Below the pieces are notes generated by a model. That model saw only the letters and a program-made list of their open reading frames with translations. It was not told where the DNA came from and did no database searches. Below are positions 8,064 through 17,244 of a stretch of 64,000 nucleotides of DNA, piece by piece. Position numbers and translations under genes: made by a program. Numbering within the stretch: position 1 is the first letter of the stretch; each line of letters starts with the position of its first letter. Source of the stretch: Ciceribacter thiooxidans (GTDB lineage: Bacteria > Pseudomonadota > Alphaproteobacteria > Rhizobiales > Rhizobiaceae); assembly GCF_014126615.1 (NCBI RefSeq), contig NZ_CP059897.1, positions 1 to 64,000 on the forward strand, read 5' to 3'.

Positions 8064-9326
8064 ATGAGCCTTGCCCGTCGCCGTTTCATGATTTCGGTTG
8101 CTTGCGCTGGCGCCGCCCTTGCGGCGCCGTCCGTTCACGGCCGGGCGCGGGCAAAGGTCGTCGTTGTCGGTGGCGGCGCCGGCGGCGCAAGCATCGCTCG
8201 CAAGATCGCGATCGATGCGCCCAATCAAATCGAAGTTGCGCTCGTCGAGCCGAACGCGCTTCACACGACCTGCTACTTCTCAAACCTCTATCTCGGCGGA
8301 ATCCGCAGCTTCGAAAGCCTCCAGCACGGCTATGACCGGCTGATCCGCTCCGGTGTCCAGGTGGTCGCGGACACTGCCGCCGCGATCGACCGGGAGAAGC
8401 GCCGTGTCGTGCTCGCAGGCGGCGGGCATCTTCCCTACGACCGGCTGGTCGTCGCGCCGGGAATCGATTTCGTCGAGGGCTCTGTGCCGGGCTGGGATCT
8501 GGAGGCGGCCGATCGCATGCCGCACGCCTACAAGGCCGGTCCGCAGACGCTTCTCTTGGCAAAGATGATCGAGTCTCTGCCGCAGGGCGGCGTATTCGCC
8601 ATGATCGCACCGCCCGAGCCTTACCGCTGCCCGCCGGGTCCCTATGAGCGGGTCAGCATGATCGCCCATTACCTGACGAAGAAGAACCCCACTGCGAAGA
8701 TCATCATCATCGATCCGAAGGAAGAGTTCACGCTGCAGAAGCTCTTCGAGGACGCGTGGCTCAAATACTATGACGGCATGATCGAGTGGATCGGACCCGA
8801 TTTCGGTAGCCGCGACCTTTCGGTTTCGCCAGACGCGATGGAAATCTCCGTCGACGGTGAGGTGATGAAGGTCGATTGCTGCAATGTCATACCGGCGCAG
8901 AAGGCCGGAAAGATCGCCCACCTCGCCGGGCTGACGGAAATGAGCGGCTGGGCGCCCGTCGACCCGCTCTCGATGCGCTCGCGTGTCGACGACCGCGTCT
9001 TCGTGCTGGGTGACAGCGCGCAGCAGGGCGACATGCCGAAATCGGCGACATCCGCCCGCTCGCAGGCCGAGGTCGCGGCGGCCACCGTGATCGGAGACCT
9101 GACCGGCCGGGCAATACCGGAACCGGTCTATTCCAACGCCTGCTGGTCGGCCCTTGCGCCGGGAGATTCGGTGAAGGACGGCGGCACTTACAAGCCCGCC
9201 GACGGAAAGATCGCCAGCATTGAAAAATACGTTTCGCAGGCCGACGAAGATGCGGCCACGCGCGCGGCGACCTACCAGGAGAGCCTGGACTGGTACAACA
9301 CCATCACGGCTCAGATCTTCGGCTGA
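8064..9326 (+). CDS. soxF: SoxF, flavocytochrome c sulfide dehydrogenase flavoprotein
   Basis: FAD-dependent sulfide/sulfane dehydrogenase subunit of the FccB/SoxF family, periplasmic. The 420-residue protein starts with a Tat-like signal (ARRRFMISVACAGAALAAP) and then the dinucleotide-binding glycine loop VVVVGGGAGGASIA. Two cysteines fit the redox-active disulfide, one in TTCYFSNLYLGG and one in YRCPPGPYERV. A second FAD contact VFVLGDSAQQGDMPKSA follows, and the FCSD C-terminal domain ends WYNTITAQIFG. In Paracoccus it is paired with the cytochrome SoxE. No soxE follows here, so its electron acceptor is not evident. Confidence 0.92.
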   Translation: MSLARRRFMISVACAGAALAAPSVHGRARAKVVVVGGGAGGASIARKIAIDAPNQIEVALVEPNALHTTCYFSNLYLGGIRSFESLQHGYDRLIRSGVQVVADTAAAIDREKRRVVLAGGGHLPYDRLVVAPGIDFVEGSVPGWDLEAADRMPHAYKAGPQTLLLAKMIESLPQGGVFAMIAPPEPYRCPPGPYERVSMIAHYLTKKNPTAKIIIIDPKEEFTLQKLFEDAWLKYYDGMIEWIGPDFGSRDLSVSPDAMEISVDGEVMKVDCCNVIPAQKAGKIAHLAGLTEMSGWAPVDPLSMRSRVDDRVFVLGDSAQQGDMPKSATSARSQAEVAAATVIGDLTGRAIPEPVYSNACWSALAPGDSVKDGGTYKPADGKIASIEKYVSQADEDAATRAATYQESLDWYNTITAQIFG

Positions 9327-9354
9327 TCCGGACCAATCGGGAGAAGGATTCGAT

Positions 9355-10269
9355 ATGCAAACCCGCCGCCGCTTCATTGCCTCAACCGCTGCGCTCGCAG
9401 CCAGCGCCGTGCTCTTGCCAAGGCAAGTCTTCGCCGCGACCACGCTGACGCTCGGCAACGTACAGATCGACACGCTGTCCGACGGAAATCTCGTGCTGCC
9501 CGCGGACTTTATCACGGCCGGAATGCCGCAGCCCGAAACGAACACCATCCTCGCCTCCTACGGCGTCACGGGTGGTCAGATGACGCCACCCTGCAACGTC
9601 ACGCTCCTGCGCGACGGCACAAACACCGTTCTCTTCGATCTCGGCGCCGGCCCCGATTTCCAGCCGACTGCAGGCAAGCTGTCCGCAGCCATGGAGGCGC
9701 TCGCCGTGAGCCCCGACGACGTAACACATGTGGTCTTCACCCATGGCCATCCGGATCATCTCTGGGGGCTGCTCGACGAATTTGATGAACCGGTCTTCGC
9801 CAATGCCGAGCACATGATCGGCGCGGCCGAGTTCGACTACTGGATGGATCCGGGCACCGTCGATACGATCGGCGATGCCCGCAAGACCTTCGCGGCCGGT
9901 GCCGCCCGCCGGCTCGGCGTCATCGCCGAAACGGTGCGGCGGGTCAGCGACGGGGAAGAGGTTCTCCCAGGCGTTGCCGCACGGCTCACGCCCGGCCATA
10001 CGCCGGGACATCTTTCCTTCGAAATCCGCTCCGGCTCGTCCAGCGTCCTGGTGGTCGGCGACGCGATCGGCAATCACCATGTGGCGTTCGAGAAGCCGGA
10101 CTGGGCGACGGGTTCCGATCAAGACCCGGAACTCGCGGCGCGTACCCGCACCAAACTGATGGACGAGATCGCCACTTCCGCCATTCCCCTGATCGGCTAC
10201 CACCTGCCGGACAGCGGCATCGGTCATGTCGAGCGGAAAGGCAACGCCTACCGCTTCGTATCGATGTAA
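9355..10269 (+). CDS. SoxH-like periplasmic metallo-beta-lactamase-fold hydrolase
   Basis: A 304-residue MBL-fold protein with a Tat-type signal (TRRRFIASTAALAASAVLL). The start is ATG 9355, behind GGGAGAAGG. Metal ligands are clear: THGHPDH (about residues 127-133), PGHTPGH (about 220) and a late histidine in IGYHLPDSG. It sits immediately after soxF, 28 bp away, and resembles the SoxH-type hydrolases often found at the end of sox operons, which are not required for thiosulfate oxidation. The substrate is unknown; glutathione- or protein-bound sulfur species are a guess from context. Confidence 0.8.
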   Translation: MQTRRRFIASTAALAASAVLLPRQVFAATTLTLGNVQIDTLSDGNLVLPADFITAGMPQPETNTILASYGVTGGQMTPPCNVTLLRDGTNTVLFDLGAGPDFQPTAGKLSAAMEALAVSPDDVTHVVFTHGHPDHLWGLLDEFDEPVFANAEHMIGAAEFDYWMDPGTVDTIGDARKTFAAGAARRLGVIAETVRRVSDGEEVLPGVAARLTPGHTPGHLSFEIRSGSSSVLVVGDAIGNHHVAFEKPDWATGSDQDPELAARTRTKLMDEIATSAIPLIGYHLPDSGIGHVERKGNAYRFVSM

Positions 10270-10270
10270 G

Positions 10271-11334
10271 TCAGGTCGGCGAGACCGCCGAACGCGGCCG
10301 GTCGACCAGCCAGTCGGTCGCGACCGCACCGACCCACATGGAAAACAGGGCAAGCCAGGCAGTCGCAGCGAAGACCGATGTACCGGTGACCCCGGCGCCG
10401 ATCGCGCAACCGCCGGCGAGCATGGCCCCGAAGCCCATAAGCATGGCACCGCTCAGCGACCGGCGCATCTGGCTCTCCCCATCGAAACCCTGGAACTTCA
10501 ACTCGCGCGAAATCGCCGCGGCGAGGAAGGCCCCCCGAACGCACCCGGAACCAGCCCGATGTCGAAATCGAGCACCGGATCGCTCGTCAGGAAGAACATC
10601 AGGGTCGACGCGGACGGACCGGAGAATGTGATGGACGTCACGTTCACCGGATCGAAGGCCGCGGTCGACAGCGACCAGGTCAGCACCCAGCCGACAGCGA
10701 CCGAAAATCCGACACCGGAGGCAAAGAAGAGGATCTTCCAGCCAATCTTCTCCCTGATCGAAAGATAGAGCGCCAGCGCCGCGGTCGCGAAGCCCAACAG
10801 GGGACCGAACCAGGCCGGCAGATGAAGAAGCGCAAGCAGATTGACGTTCTGGCCCGCCGGTGTCGTCCAGAGCCCCGCCAGCCATTGTCGAAGTGGGGCG
10901 AGCCAGCCGCGAAGCGACATCTGCGCGCTGACGGCAAAGACCAGTCCGGCGACGACCGAGCGCAGGTTCCCGGTCGCCGCAAGCACCAGGAGGCGCCCCG
11001 AACAGCCCCGCGCCATCACCATGCCTGCCCCGAACACCAGCCCACCGATGACGGCCCCCGACCAGGAGCCGGTAATCGCCATCACCCGCGCATCGGCCGG
11101 ACGGAACAGGCCGGATTGCCCGGCCAGCCAGACCCAGATCGACGCCGTGGAGAAGGTGAGCAGCCAGACGGCAAGTCTGCGACCGAGGTGACCGCGCGAG
11201 AATTCGACGGTCGCGGCCCTGAGGCAGAAGGCGGATTTCTGCGCCGAAAAGCCGAAAATACCGCCCGTCACGAGCCCGAAGAGCGCAGCCAGCTGCGACT
11301 CGTCGAACAGGTCGAGCAGCGATGTCAAATCCAT
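10271..11334 (-). pseudogene. soxT: SoxT-like YeeE/YedE thiosulfate transporter, frameshifted near the 3' end
   Basis: Polytopic membrane protein of the YeeE/YedE (TsuA) family, which imports thiosulfate; soxT is the sox-linked member. The main frame (10498-11334, 278 residues) shows repeated glycine-rich membrane motifs, each with a cysteine: FGFSAQKSAFCLRAA and GAGMVMARGCSGRL. After LVPGAFGG it leaves frame at a run of six C on the plus strand (10531-10536). Adding one base restores AFLAAAISRELKFQGFDG and a final repeat with GFGAMLAGGCAIGAGVTG, ending at 10271. As written the last conserved cysteine repeat is lost. The gene converges on the hydrolase gene, with 1 bp between the stop codons. 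Confidence 0.8.
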
Positions 11335-11463
11335 TCAGCGCCCCTCGATTATCCCTTCCGTGGCCCAACTGCGTGCGATCATACCCTCAAATCTTCCCGG
11401 GCACATCTCCCTCGTTGATCTGCGGCGGTGAGACGCAGACCCGCGCGTCAGGACCGGAGCACA

Positions 11464-12378
11464 TCATCCCTTTGCAACCACTGAAACGGCGTCTGCGAAT
11501 GCGTCCGTCTGCATCAGTGCGCGACATCGGGCGAAACGACCTTCCGCATAAGCGCAAAAATCGTCGGCGGGATTGCCGTTTGCGAGCTGGATCAGGCCCC
11601 AGAGCGTCCAGAGTAGGTCACACATCGCCTTGTAGATGACGATGCGGCCGCGCTCGGCGGGCGCGGGTTCACCGCTGAAATACGCGCGGATCATCTCCGC
11701 TTCCTGCTCCGGCCCGAAACCGCCTTCGACACAGAGATCGCCGAGATCCCACATCGGATCGTTCATGCCCGAATACTCCCAGTCGACGACCCACATGCGC
11801 TCGCCGGTATCGAGGAAGTTCTCGCAAAGCGGGTCGCAATGGCAGGCGACGGAGGGGAGCGGATGGGCGGAAAGGGCAGCACGGACACTTTCTGCTTCGT
11901 CCAGCACCTCATGATAGCCTTCCGGCAACGCGACGTCTTTCGTCGACAGCACGCCGAGGTAGCCGTCGATCATCGAAAACAGCTCGAAACGAGCCGGAAA
12001 GACGGCGTCGCTGTCATGCAGCTTGCGGAAGGCCTTTCCGGCGCGAGTGGGCGCGCCCGGTATCGAGCGAAACCCTTCGGGAGTCATGGTAACCGCGCCT
12101 CCGACGAAGCGGGAAACGAAGACACCGCTCGAGAGGTCGGCGAACAGGATTTCCGGGCCGACGCCGGCGCTGGCGACAGCTTCGGTCGCCATCATCTCGT
12201 TTACGCGGTCGATATATTCTTCGGTGCCCCTGCCGGGGATGCGCAGGCAATAGTCTCCGATCCGAAAGACGAGATTGGTGAGCCCGCCCAACCGCTCGAT
12301 CGGGCCTTCATAGGCCTTGAGGAGCGGGATCGTCTTCAGCGTCACGCGGGCAAGCGCGATGTCGGCGTCTTCGCTCAT
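11464..12378 (-). CDS. Choline/ethanolamine kinase-like phosphotransferase (copy 1)
   Basis: A 304-residue cytoplasmic kinase of the choline kinase/APH (LicA-like) superfamily. The Brenner-type catalytic motif is CHCDPLCENFL, and the metal/choline-kinase motif is VVDWEYSGMNDPMWDLG. The N-terminal nucleotide-binding part reads GGLTNLVFRIGDYCLRIPG. Its ATG overlaps the stop of the upstream flavoprotein gene (ATGA), so it is the last gene of the leftward betaine-type operon. A second, divergent copy lies upstream in the same operon (17241-18149). Phosphorylation of a choline-like amino alcohol is expected from the fold; the real acceptor is unknown. Confidence 0.85.
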   Translation of the reverse strand: MSEDADIALARVTLKTIPLLKAYEGPIERLGGLTNLVFRIGDYCLRIPGRGTEEYIDRVNEMMATEAVASAGVGPEILFADLSSGVFVSRFVGGAVTMTPEGFRSIPGAPTRAGKAFRKLHDSDAVFPARFELFSMIDGYLGVLSTKDVALPEGYHEVLDEAESVRAALSAHPLPSVACHCDPLCENFLDTGERMWVVDWEYSGMNDPMWDLGDLCVEGGFGPEQEAEMIRAYFSGEPAPAERGRIVIYKAMCDLLWTLWGLIQLANGNPADDFCAYAEGRFARCRALMQTDAFADAVSVVAKG

Positions 12379-14792
12379 GCCTTCAGCCTCTCCATCTTGG
12401 GATCGTAGAGGGTCCGAGCGCCCCGGCGCGCCTGATAGGTCTTGCCGAACGCCTCGATCTCGAAGTCTTCCTTTGTGGCGATCTCCGCCGGCAGGTAACC
12501 GAAGGCGATGGTCTTGCCGAGCGTGTAACCGTAGCCGGTGCTGGCGGTGGAGCCTACGACCTTGCCGTCGAGCAGGACCGCCTCGCCGCCGTGGAAGGGC
12601 GCGAAGCCTTCGACGGTGTAGGAGACGAGCTTGCGCTTCACCCCTTCCGCCTTGATCGCCGCCAGGGCATCGCGACCGATGAAATCACCCTTTTCGAGGG
12701 CTACGCAAAACCCGAGCCCCGCCTCGTAAGGGTTGTAATCGGGCGTGATGTCGCCCGACCAGTAGAGATAGCCCTTCTCCATCCGGGCCGCGTCGATCGC
12801 GCGGTAACCGGCATCAGCGATGCCGAACGGCTCGCCGGCTGTCTTCAGCGTATCGTAGACGTGAGCGGCGTACTCCTGGTCGATGTAGAGTTCGTAGCCG
12901 AGTTCACCGACATAGCCGATACGCACGGCGAGTGCAGTGGCGGCGCCCACCTCGATCCGCCTCGCCGACAGGAACGGGAAGGCGTCGTTGGACAGATCGT
13001 CGTCGGATACGCTCTGCAGGATGTCGCGGGCATGGGGTCCGCAGATGTTGAGGGTGGCAAAGCGGTTGGTCACGTCCCGCAGGCTGACGCCGTCGGGCAG
13101 GTGACGCGAAACCCAGTTGCCGTCGCGCACGCCGAAGCCGGAGCCGGTGACCAGATAGAGAAGATCATCCGCCAGATGGACGATGGTGACATCCGCCTCG
13201 ATCCCGCCCCGCTCGTTGCAAAGCTGGGTGTAGACGGCCTTGCCAGGAGGACCGGAAAGATCATTGGCGGCGATCCTCTGCATCGCCTCCCATGCGCAGG
13301 CACCACTGATTTCGAACTTGGAGAAGGAGGATTGGTCGATCAGCGCGGCCCGCTCGCGGATCGCCTTCACCTCCTCGCCGACCGCATCGAACCAGTTCGG
13401 CTTTCCTTCGAAGGAGGGAACGTCCTTGTCGTGCGAGCCTTTCGGTGCGAACCAGTTGGGGCGCTCCCAGCCGAACTTGGAGCCGAACACGGCGCCGTTC
13501 TTCGCAAGCGTTTCGTGCAGCGGCGAGCGCCGCAGCCCGCGCACGGCGTGGGCCTCTTCGCCCGGCCAATGGACCTTGTAATAGGCGCCGTAGGCCTCGA
13601 TGGCCCGCTCTTCGAGATAGCGTCCCTGGGCGTGGACGGCGCCGAAGCGGCGCACGTCGAAGGGCCAGAGATCCATGCCGGCATCGCCATGGAGAATGAG
13701 GTTCGAGAGCGCCAAGCCGGCGCCGCCCGAGGCCGCGATGCCGGCGGTGAAGCCGCAGGCGATATAGAAATTGTCGAGCTCCGGTGCTAGCCCCATGATC
13801 GGCTCGCCGTCGAAGGAAACCGGGATCGGGCCGTTGATAACCGTCTGAATGCCGATCTCGTTCAAGGCCGGAATACGGGTCGCGGTGGGAAGGGCAAAGA
13901 GCTCCAGGCGCTCCCAGTTGGGCTCGAAGAGTTCTCGGCCGAAATCGATGGGCGGCTTGCCGCGCCAGCAGCCCTTGGTGCCGTCTTCCCATCCTCCGAT
14001 GGCAAACGAGCCGGTGTCCGGTTTTAGGTAGAAATTGTTGTCGGGATCCCGCAGCGTCGTCAGGTCGGGGGGCAGCGTCAGTTTCTTCTCGGTGAGAAAA
14101 TACTGGTGTTCGACCACGCCGGCCGCGAGCGGCACGCCGGCCATCTCGCCGACGCGCTTGGCCCAGAGGCCGGCGCAGTTGACGAGGATGTCGCAGGAAA
14201 TCGTCCCGCCATTGGTGACGACACCGACCGCACGGCGGTTCTCGATGACGATCTCTTCGACTGTCACGCCTTCCTCGATCTTCGCCCCATTCATGCGCGC
14301 GCCCCTGGCATAGGCCATGGTCAGCGAATACGGGTCGATATAGCCGTCGCCCGGGATGAAGGCGGCGCCTTCGATGCCGTCCTTGACGATGTAAGGGAAA
14401 CGGCTCGCGGCCTCGTCGGCGGAGAGGGAGTAGCATTCGACGCCGAAGCTCTTGGCTTGGGTCATCGAGCGGCGGATCTCGCTCCAGCGCTCCGGACTGC
14501 CGGCGAGCCGCAATGAGCCGACCTTCTTCCAAGCGATGTGCTGCCCGGTCTCCTCTTCCAATCTGTCGAAGACGGCGACGGAATTCTGCATCAGCCGCGT
14601 GAGGTTGCGCTTTCCCCGAAGTTGGCCGACGAGGCCGGCGGCATGCCAGGTGCAGCCGTGGGTGAGCATGGCCTTTTCGACCAGCAGGACGTCCTTCGCC
14701 CCATCGCGAGCAAGGTGGTAGGCGACGGAGGTGCCGATCGCACCCCCGCCGATGATGAGAATGTGGACGTGACGATCCGCACGGAATGACAT
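12375..14792 (-). CDS. Dimethylglycine/sarcosine dehydrogenase-like flavoprotein with GcvT domain (copy 1)
   Basis: An 805-residue fusion of an N-terminal DAO-type FAD oxidoreductase (about 1-390, Rossmann loop ILIIGGGAIGTSVAYHLA) and a C-terminal GcvT/aminomethyltransferase domain (about 420-800). The motif HGCTWHAAGL has the histidine that carries covalent FAD in dimethylglycine and sarcosine dehydrogenases. Such enzymes oxidatively N-demethylate substrates and pass the one-carbon unit to tetrahydrofolate. The start ATG 14792 is used because the glycine loop begins about ten residues later. It is clearly paralogous to the next upstream gene (14803-17244): both share the landmarks GAVFGSKxGWERPNWFAP and GYGYTL. 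Substrate not determinable from sequence. Confidence 0.88.
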   Translation of the reverse strand: MSFRADRHVHILIIGGGAIGTSVAYHLARDGAKDVLLVEKAMLTHGCTWHAAGLVGQLRGKRNLTRLMQNSVAVFDRLEEETGQHIAWKKVGSLRLAGSPERWSEIRRSMTQAKSFGVECYSLSADEAASRFPYIVKDGIEGAAFIPGDGYIDPYSLTMAYARGARMNGAKIEEGVTVEEIVIENRRAVGVVTNGGTISCDILVNCAGLWAKRVGEMAGVPLAAGVVEHQYFLTEKKLTLPPDLTTLRDPDNNFYLKPDTGSFAIGGWEDGTKGCWRGKPPIDFGRELFEPNWERLELFALPTATRIPALNEIGIQTVINGPIPVSFDGEPIMGLAPELDNFYIACGFTAGIAASGGAGLALSNLILHGDAGMDLWPFDVRRFGAVHAQGRYLEERAIEAYGAYYKVHWPGEEAHAVRGLRRSPLHETLAKNGAVFGSKFGWERPNWFAPKGSHDKDVPSFEGKPNWFDAVGEEVKAIRERAALIDQSSFSKFEISGACAWEAMQRIAANDLSGPPGKAVYTQLCNERGGIEADVTIVHLADDLLYLVTGSGFGVRDGNWVSRHLPDGVSLRDVTNRFATLNICGPHARDILQSVSDDDLSNDAFPFLSARRIEVGAATALAVRIGYVGELGYELYIDQEYAAHVYDTLKTAGEPFGIADAGYRAIDAARMEKGYLYWSGDITPDYNPYEAGLGFCVALEKGDFIGRDALAAIKAEGVKRKLVSYTVEGFAPFHGGEAVLLDGKVVGSTASTGYGYTLGKTIAFGYLPAEIATKEDFEIEAFGKTYQARRGARTLYDPKMERLKA

Positions 14793-14802
14793 TTCGGAAA
14801 CC

Positions 14803-17244
14803 TCAAGCCTTGATCTTGTCCATGGACGGGTCGTAAAGCGGCGCGAAGTGAAGGGTCGCCGGCGTCTTCTCCGCCGCAACGACGAGCTCGTAAGTGCCGC
14901 ACTTGAGGTACTCGTCGCTGACGCCGTCGGCGCTGCGGACATAGCCGTAGCCGATGTTCTTCTCGAGGGTATAGCCGTAGCCGCCGCTGGTGAGGTAACC
15001 GACCGGTTCGCCGTTTCTCAAGATCGTCTCGCGACCGGCCAGAACCACGCTCGGATCATCGACGGTAAAGCCCATCAGCCGCTTCTTCGGCGGTTTGCCG
15101 GCGAGACCTTCCAGCGCGCGTCGGCCGAGGAAATCGGTGTTCTTGCGCAGCTTCACCGCCCAGCCGAGGCCGGCCTCGAAGGGCGTGTCGTTCGGCGTGA
15201 TGTCCGAACTCCAGGCGCGGTAGCCCTTTTCGAGCCGCAGCGATTCCAGCGCGCGGTAGCCGATCGGGCGGATTCCGTGGTCGCTGCCTGCCGCCATCAG
15301 AGCGTCGTAGACCTCGCCGAGCGCACTGATCGGGATATGCAGCTCCCAGCCCAGTTCGCCGACATAGGTGACGCGAAGCGCCCTGACGGTTGCGCCGGCG
15401 ATCGGAATTTCGCGGACATGGCCGAAGGGGAAGCCCGCGTTCGAGACATCGGCAGACGTGACGGCGGCGAGCACGTCGCGCGCCTTCGGCCCCATCAGCG
15501 AGAGCGTGCCCCATTCCTCGGTGATATCGACAAGCGTGCAGTCGAGCCCATCGGGGATATGGTCCGCAATCCAGCCGAAATCATGGGTGCGGAAGCCGGT
15601 GCCCGTGACAATGTAGAATTTCTCGTCGGCGATGCGGGCAACGGTCAGGTCCGCCTCGATGCCGCCGCGGGTGTTGAGAAGCTGGGTATAGGTCAGGCGA
15701 CCGACCGGCTTTGCGACATCGTTGGCGCAGATCCAGTCGAGAGCTTTGAGCGCGTCCGGACCGGAAAGCTCGTATTTCGAGAAAGAGGACTGGTCGAAGA
15801 CGCCGACCGCCTCGCGCACATGCCGGTGTTCGTCACCGACCGGTTCGAACCAATTCTGGCGGCCCATCGAATAGACGTCCTTCGGCTCCGTGCCGGCCGG
15901 GGCGAACCAGTTGGGACGCTCCCAGCCGAGTTTGGAGCCGAACACGGCGCCGTGTTTCTTCAGGCGCTCATAGAGCGGCGAGACGAGAAGCGGGCGGCCG
16001 CTTTCATATTCTTCATGGGGATAGGCGATCGTGTAGTGCTTTCCATAGGCTTCAAGCGTTCGGTCGCACACCCACTGGCGATCCCGGTGCATGCCGGCGA
16101 AGCGGCGGATGTCGACCACCCAGAGATCGAGCGGCGCCTCGCCGTCGATCACCCATTGCGCCAGAACCCAGCCGGCGCCGCCACCCGACGCGATGCCGAA
16201 GGCATTGAACCCGGCGCCGACGAACATGTTCTTGCATTCGGGTGCTGCGCCGAGGATGAAGTTGCCGTCGGGCGTAAAGCTCTCCGGGCCGTTGATCATC
16301 TGCTTGACGCCGACATTCTCCAGCGCCGGAACGCGTTCCATGGCCTGCATCATGTGCTGCTCGAAATGGTCGAAGTCGTCGTCGAACAGACGGAAGGCCC
16401 AGTCGTTCGGCAGGTCGCCGGTGAGCCACGGCTGCGGATCGGGCTCATACCCACCCATGACAAGGCCGCCAACTTCCTCCTTGAAATAGGTGCGGCGATC
16501 CGGGTCACGGATCGTCGGCGCATCGGTCGAGAGGCCGTCGATCTTCTCGGTGATGATGTACTGGTGCTTCACGGGCTGCAAAGGCACGTTGATGCCAGCC
16601 ATGTCGCCGACCTGCCGCGCCCACTGACCAGCGCAGTTGACGACTTTCTCGCACACGACATCTCCTTCGGTCGTCTTCACCGCCGTGACACGACCGTCCT
16701 TCATCTCGAAGCCGGTGACGCGAACGTTCTCGACGATTTTCGCGCCGTGCATGCGTGCACCCTTGGCAAGCGACTGCGTGATGTCGGAGGGGCTCGCCTG
16801 CCCATCCGTCGGCAGCCAGCTTGCGCCGACGAGATCGTCGACATTCATCAGCGGCCACATCCGCTTCACCTCTTCCGGTGAGATGAGATGCATGTCCATA
16901 CCGAAGCTGCCGGCGGTGGTGGCGAGGCGCTTGAACTCCGTCCAGCGGTCCTGGTTGGTGGCAAGCCTCAGGCAGCCCGTCATCTTCCAGCCGGTGGCAA
17001 GGCCGGTCTCTGCTTCCAGCCCCTTGTAGAGGTCGACGGAATATTTCAGCACCCGCGTGATCGAGGCCGAGGATCGAAGCTGCCCGACGAGCCCGGCGGC
17101 ATGCCAGGTGGAGCCGGAGGTGAGCGTCCCCTGCTCCAGCAACAGCACGTCGGCCTTGTGGTCCTTGGCCAGGTGGTAGGCGGTCGAGCAGCCGATGATG
17201 CCGCCGCCGATGACGACGATCTGTGCATGGGATGGCAGGGTCAT
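14803..17244 (-). CDS. Dimethylglycine/sarcosine dehydrogenase-like flavoprotein with GcvT domain (copy 2)
   Basis: An 813-residue protein with the same two-domain build as its downstream neighbour: FAD loop IVVIGGGIIGCSTAYHLA, covalent-FAD histidine motif SGSTWHAAGLVGQLR, then the GcvT-like C-terminal half (KYELSGPDALKALDWICAND, YVGELGWELHI). The ATG at 17244 overlaps the stop of the upstream kinase (ATGA), which supports this start over longer in-frame extensions. Two non-identical copies side by side suggest two consecutive N-demethylations or two related substrates; this is inference. Genes above and below are kinases and a betaine-type transporter, not the glycine cleavage system. Confidence 0.88.
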   Translation of the reverse strand: MTLPSHAQIVVIGGGIIGCSTAYHLAKDHKADVLLLEQGTLTSGSTWHAAGLVGQLRSSASITRVLKYSVDLYKGLEAETGLATGWKMTGCLRLATNQDRWTEFKRLATTAGSFGMDMHLISPEEVKRMWPLMNVDDLVGASWLPTDGQASPSDITQSLAKGARMHGAKIVENVRVTGFEMKDGRVTAVKTTEGDVVCEKVVNCAGQWARQVGDMAGINVPLQPVKHQYIITEKIDGLSTDAPTIRDPDRRTYFKEEVGGLVMGGYEPDPQPWLTGDLPNDWAFRLFDDDFDHFEQHMMQAMERVPALENVGVKQMINGPESFTPDGNFILGAAPECKNMFVGAGFNAFGIASGGGAGWVLAQWVIDGEAPLDLWVVDIRRFAGMHRDRQWVCDRTLEAYGKHYTIAYPHEEYESGRPLLVSPLYERLKKHGAVFGSKLGWERPNWFAPAGTEPKDVYSMGRQNWFEPVGDEHRHVREAVGVFDQSSFSKYELSGPDALKALDWICANDVAKPVGRLTYTQLLNTRGGIEADLTVARIADEKFYIVTGTGFRTHDFGWIADHIPDGLDCTLVDITEEWGTLSLMGPKARDVLAAVTSADVSNAGFPFGHVREIPIAGATVRALRVTYVGELGWELHIPISALGEVYDALMAAGSDHGIRPIGYRALESLRLEKGYRAWSSDITPNDTPFEAGLGWAVKLRKNTDFLGRRALEGLAGKPPKKRLMGFTVDDPSVVLAGRETILRNGEPVGYLTSGGYGYTLEKNIGYGYVRSADGVSDEYLKCGTYELVVAAEKTPATLHFAPLYDPSMDKIKA

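Noticed and set aside
14848..16881. 677-codon plus-strand open frame opposite the second flavoprotein
   Set aside because: Antisense shadow; the minus-strand gene has the FAD loop, covalent histidine motif and GcvT domain.
12375..17244. The two flavoprotein genes as a recent tandem duplication or assembly repeat
   Set aside because: The two proteins differ throughout and share only family landmarks, so they are diverged paralogues.
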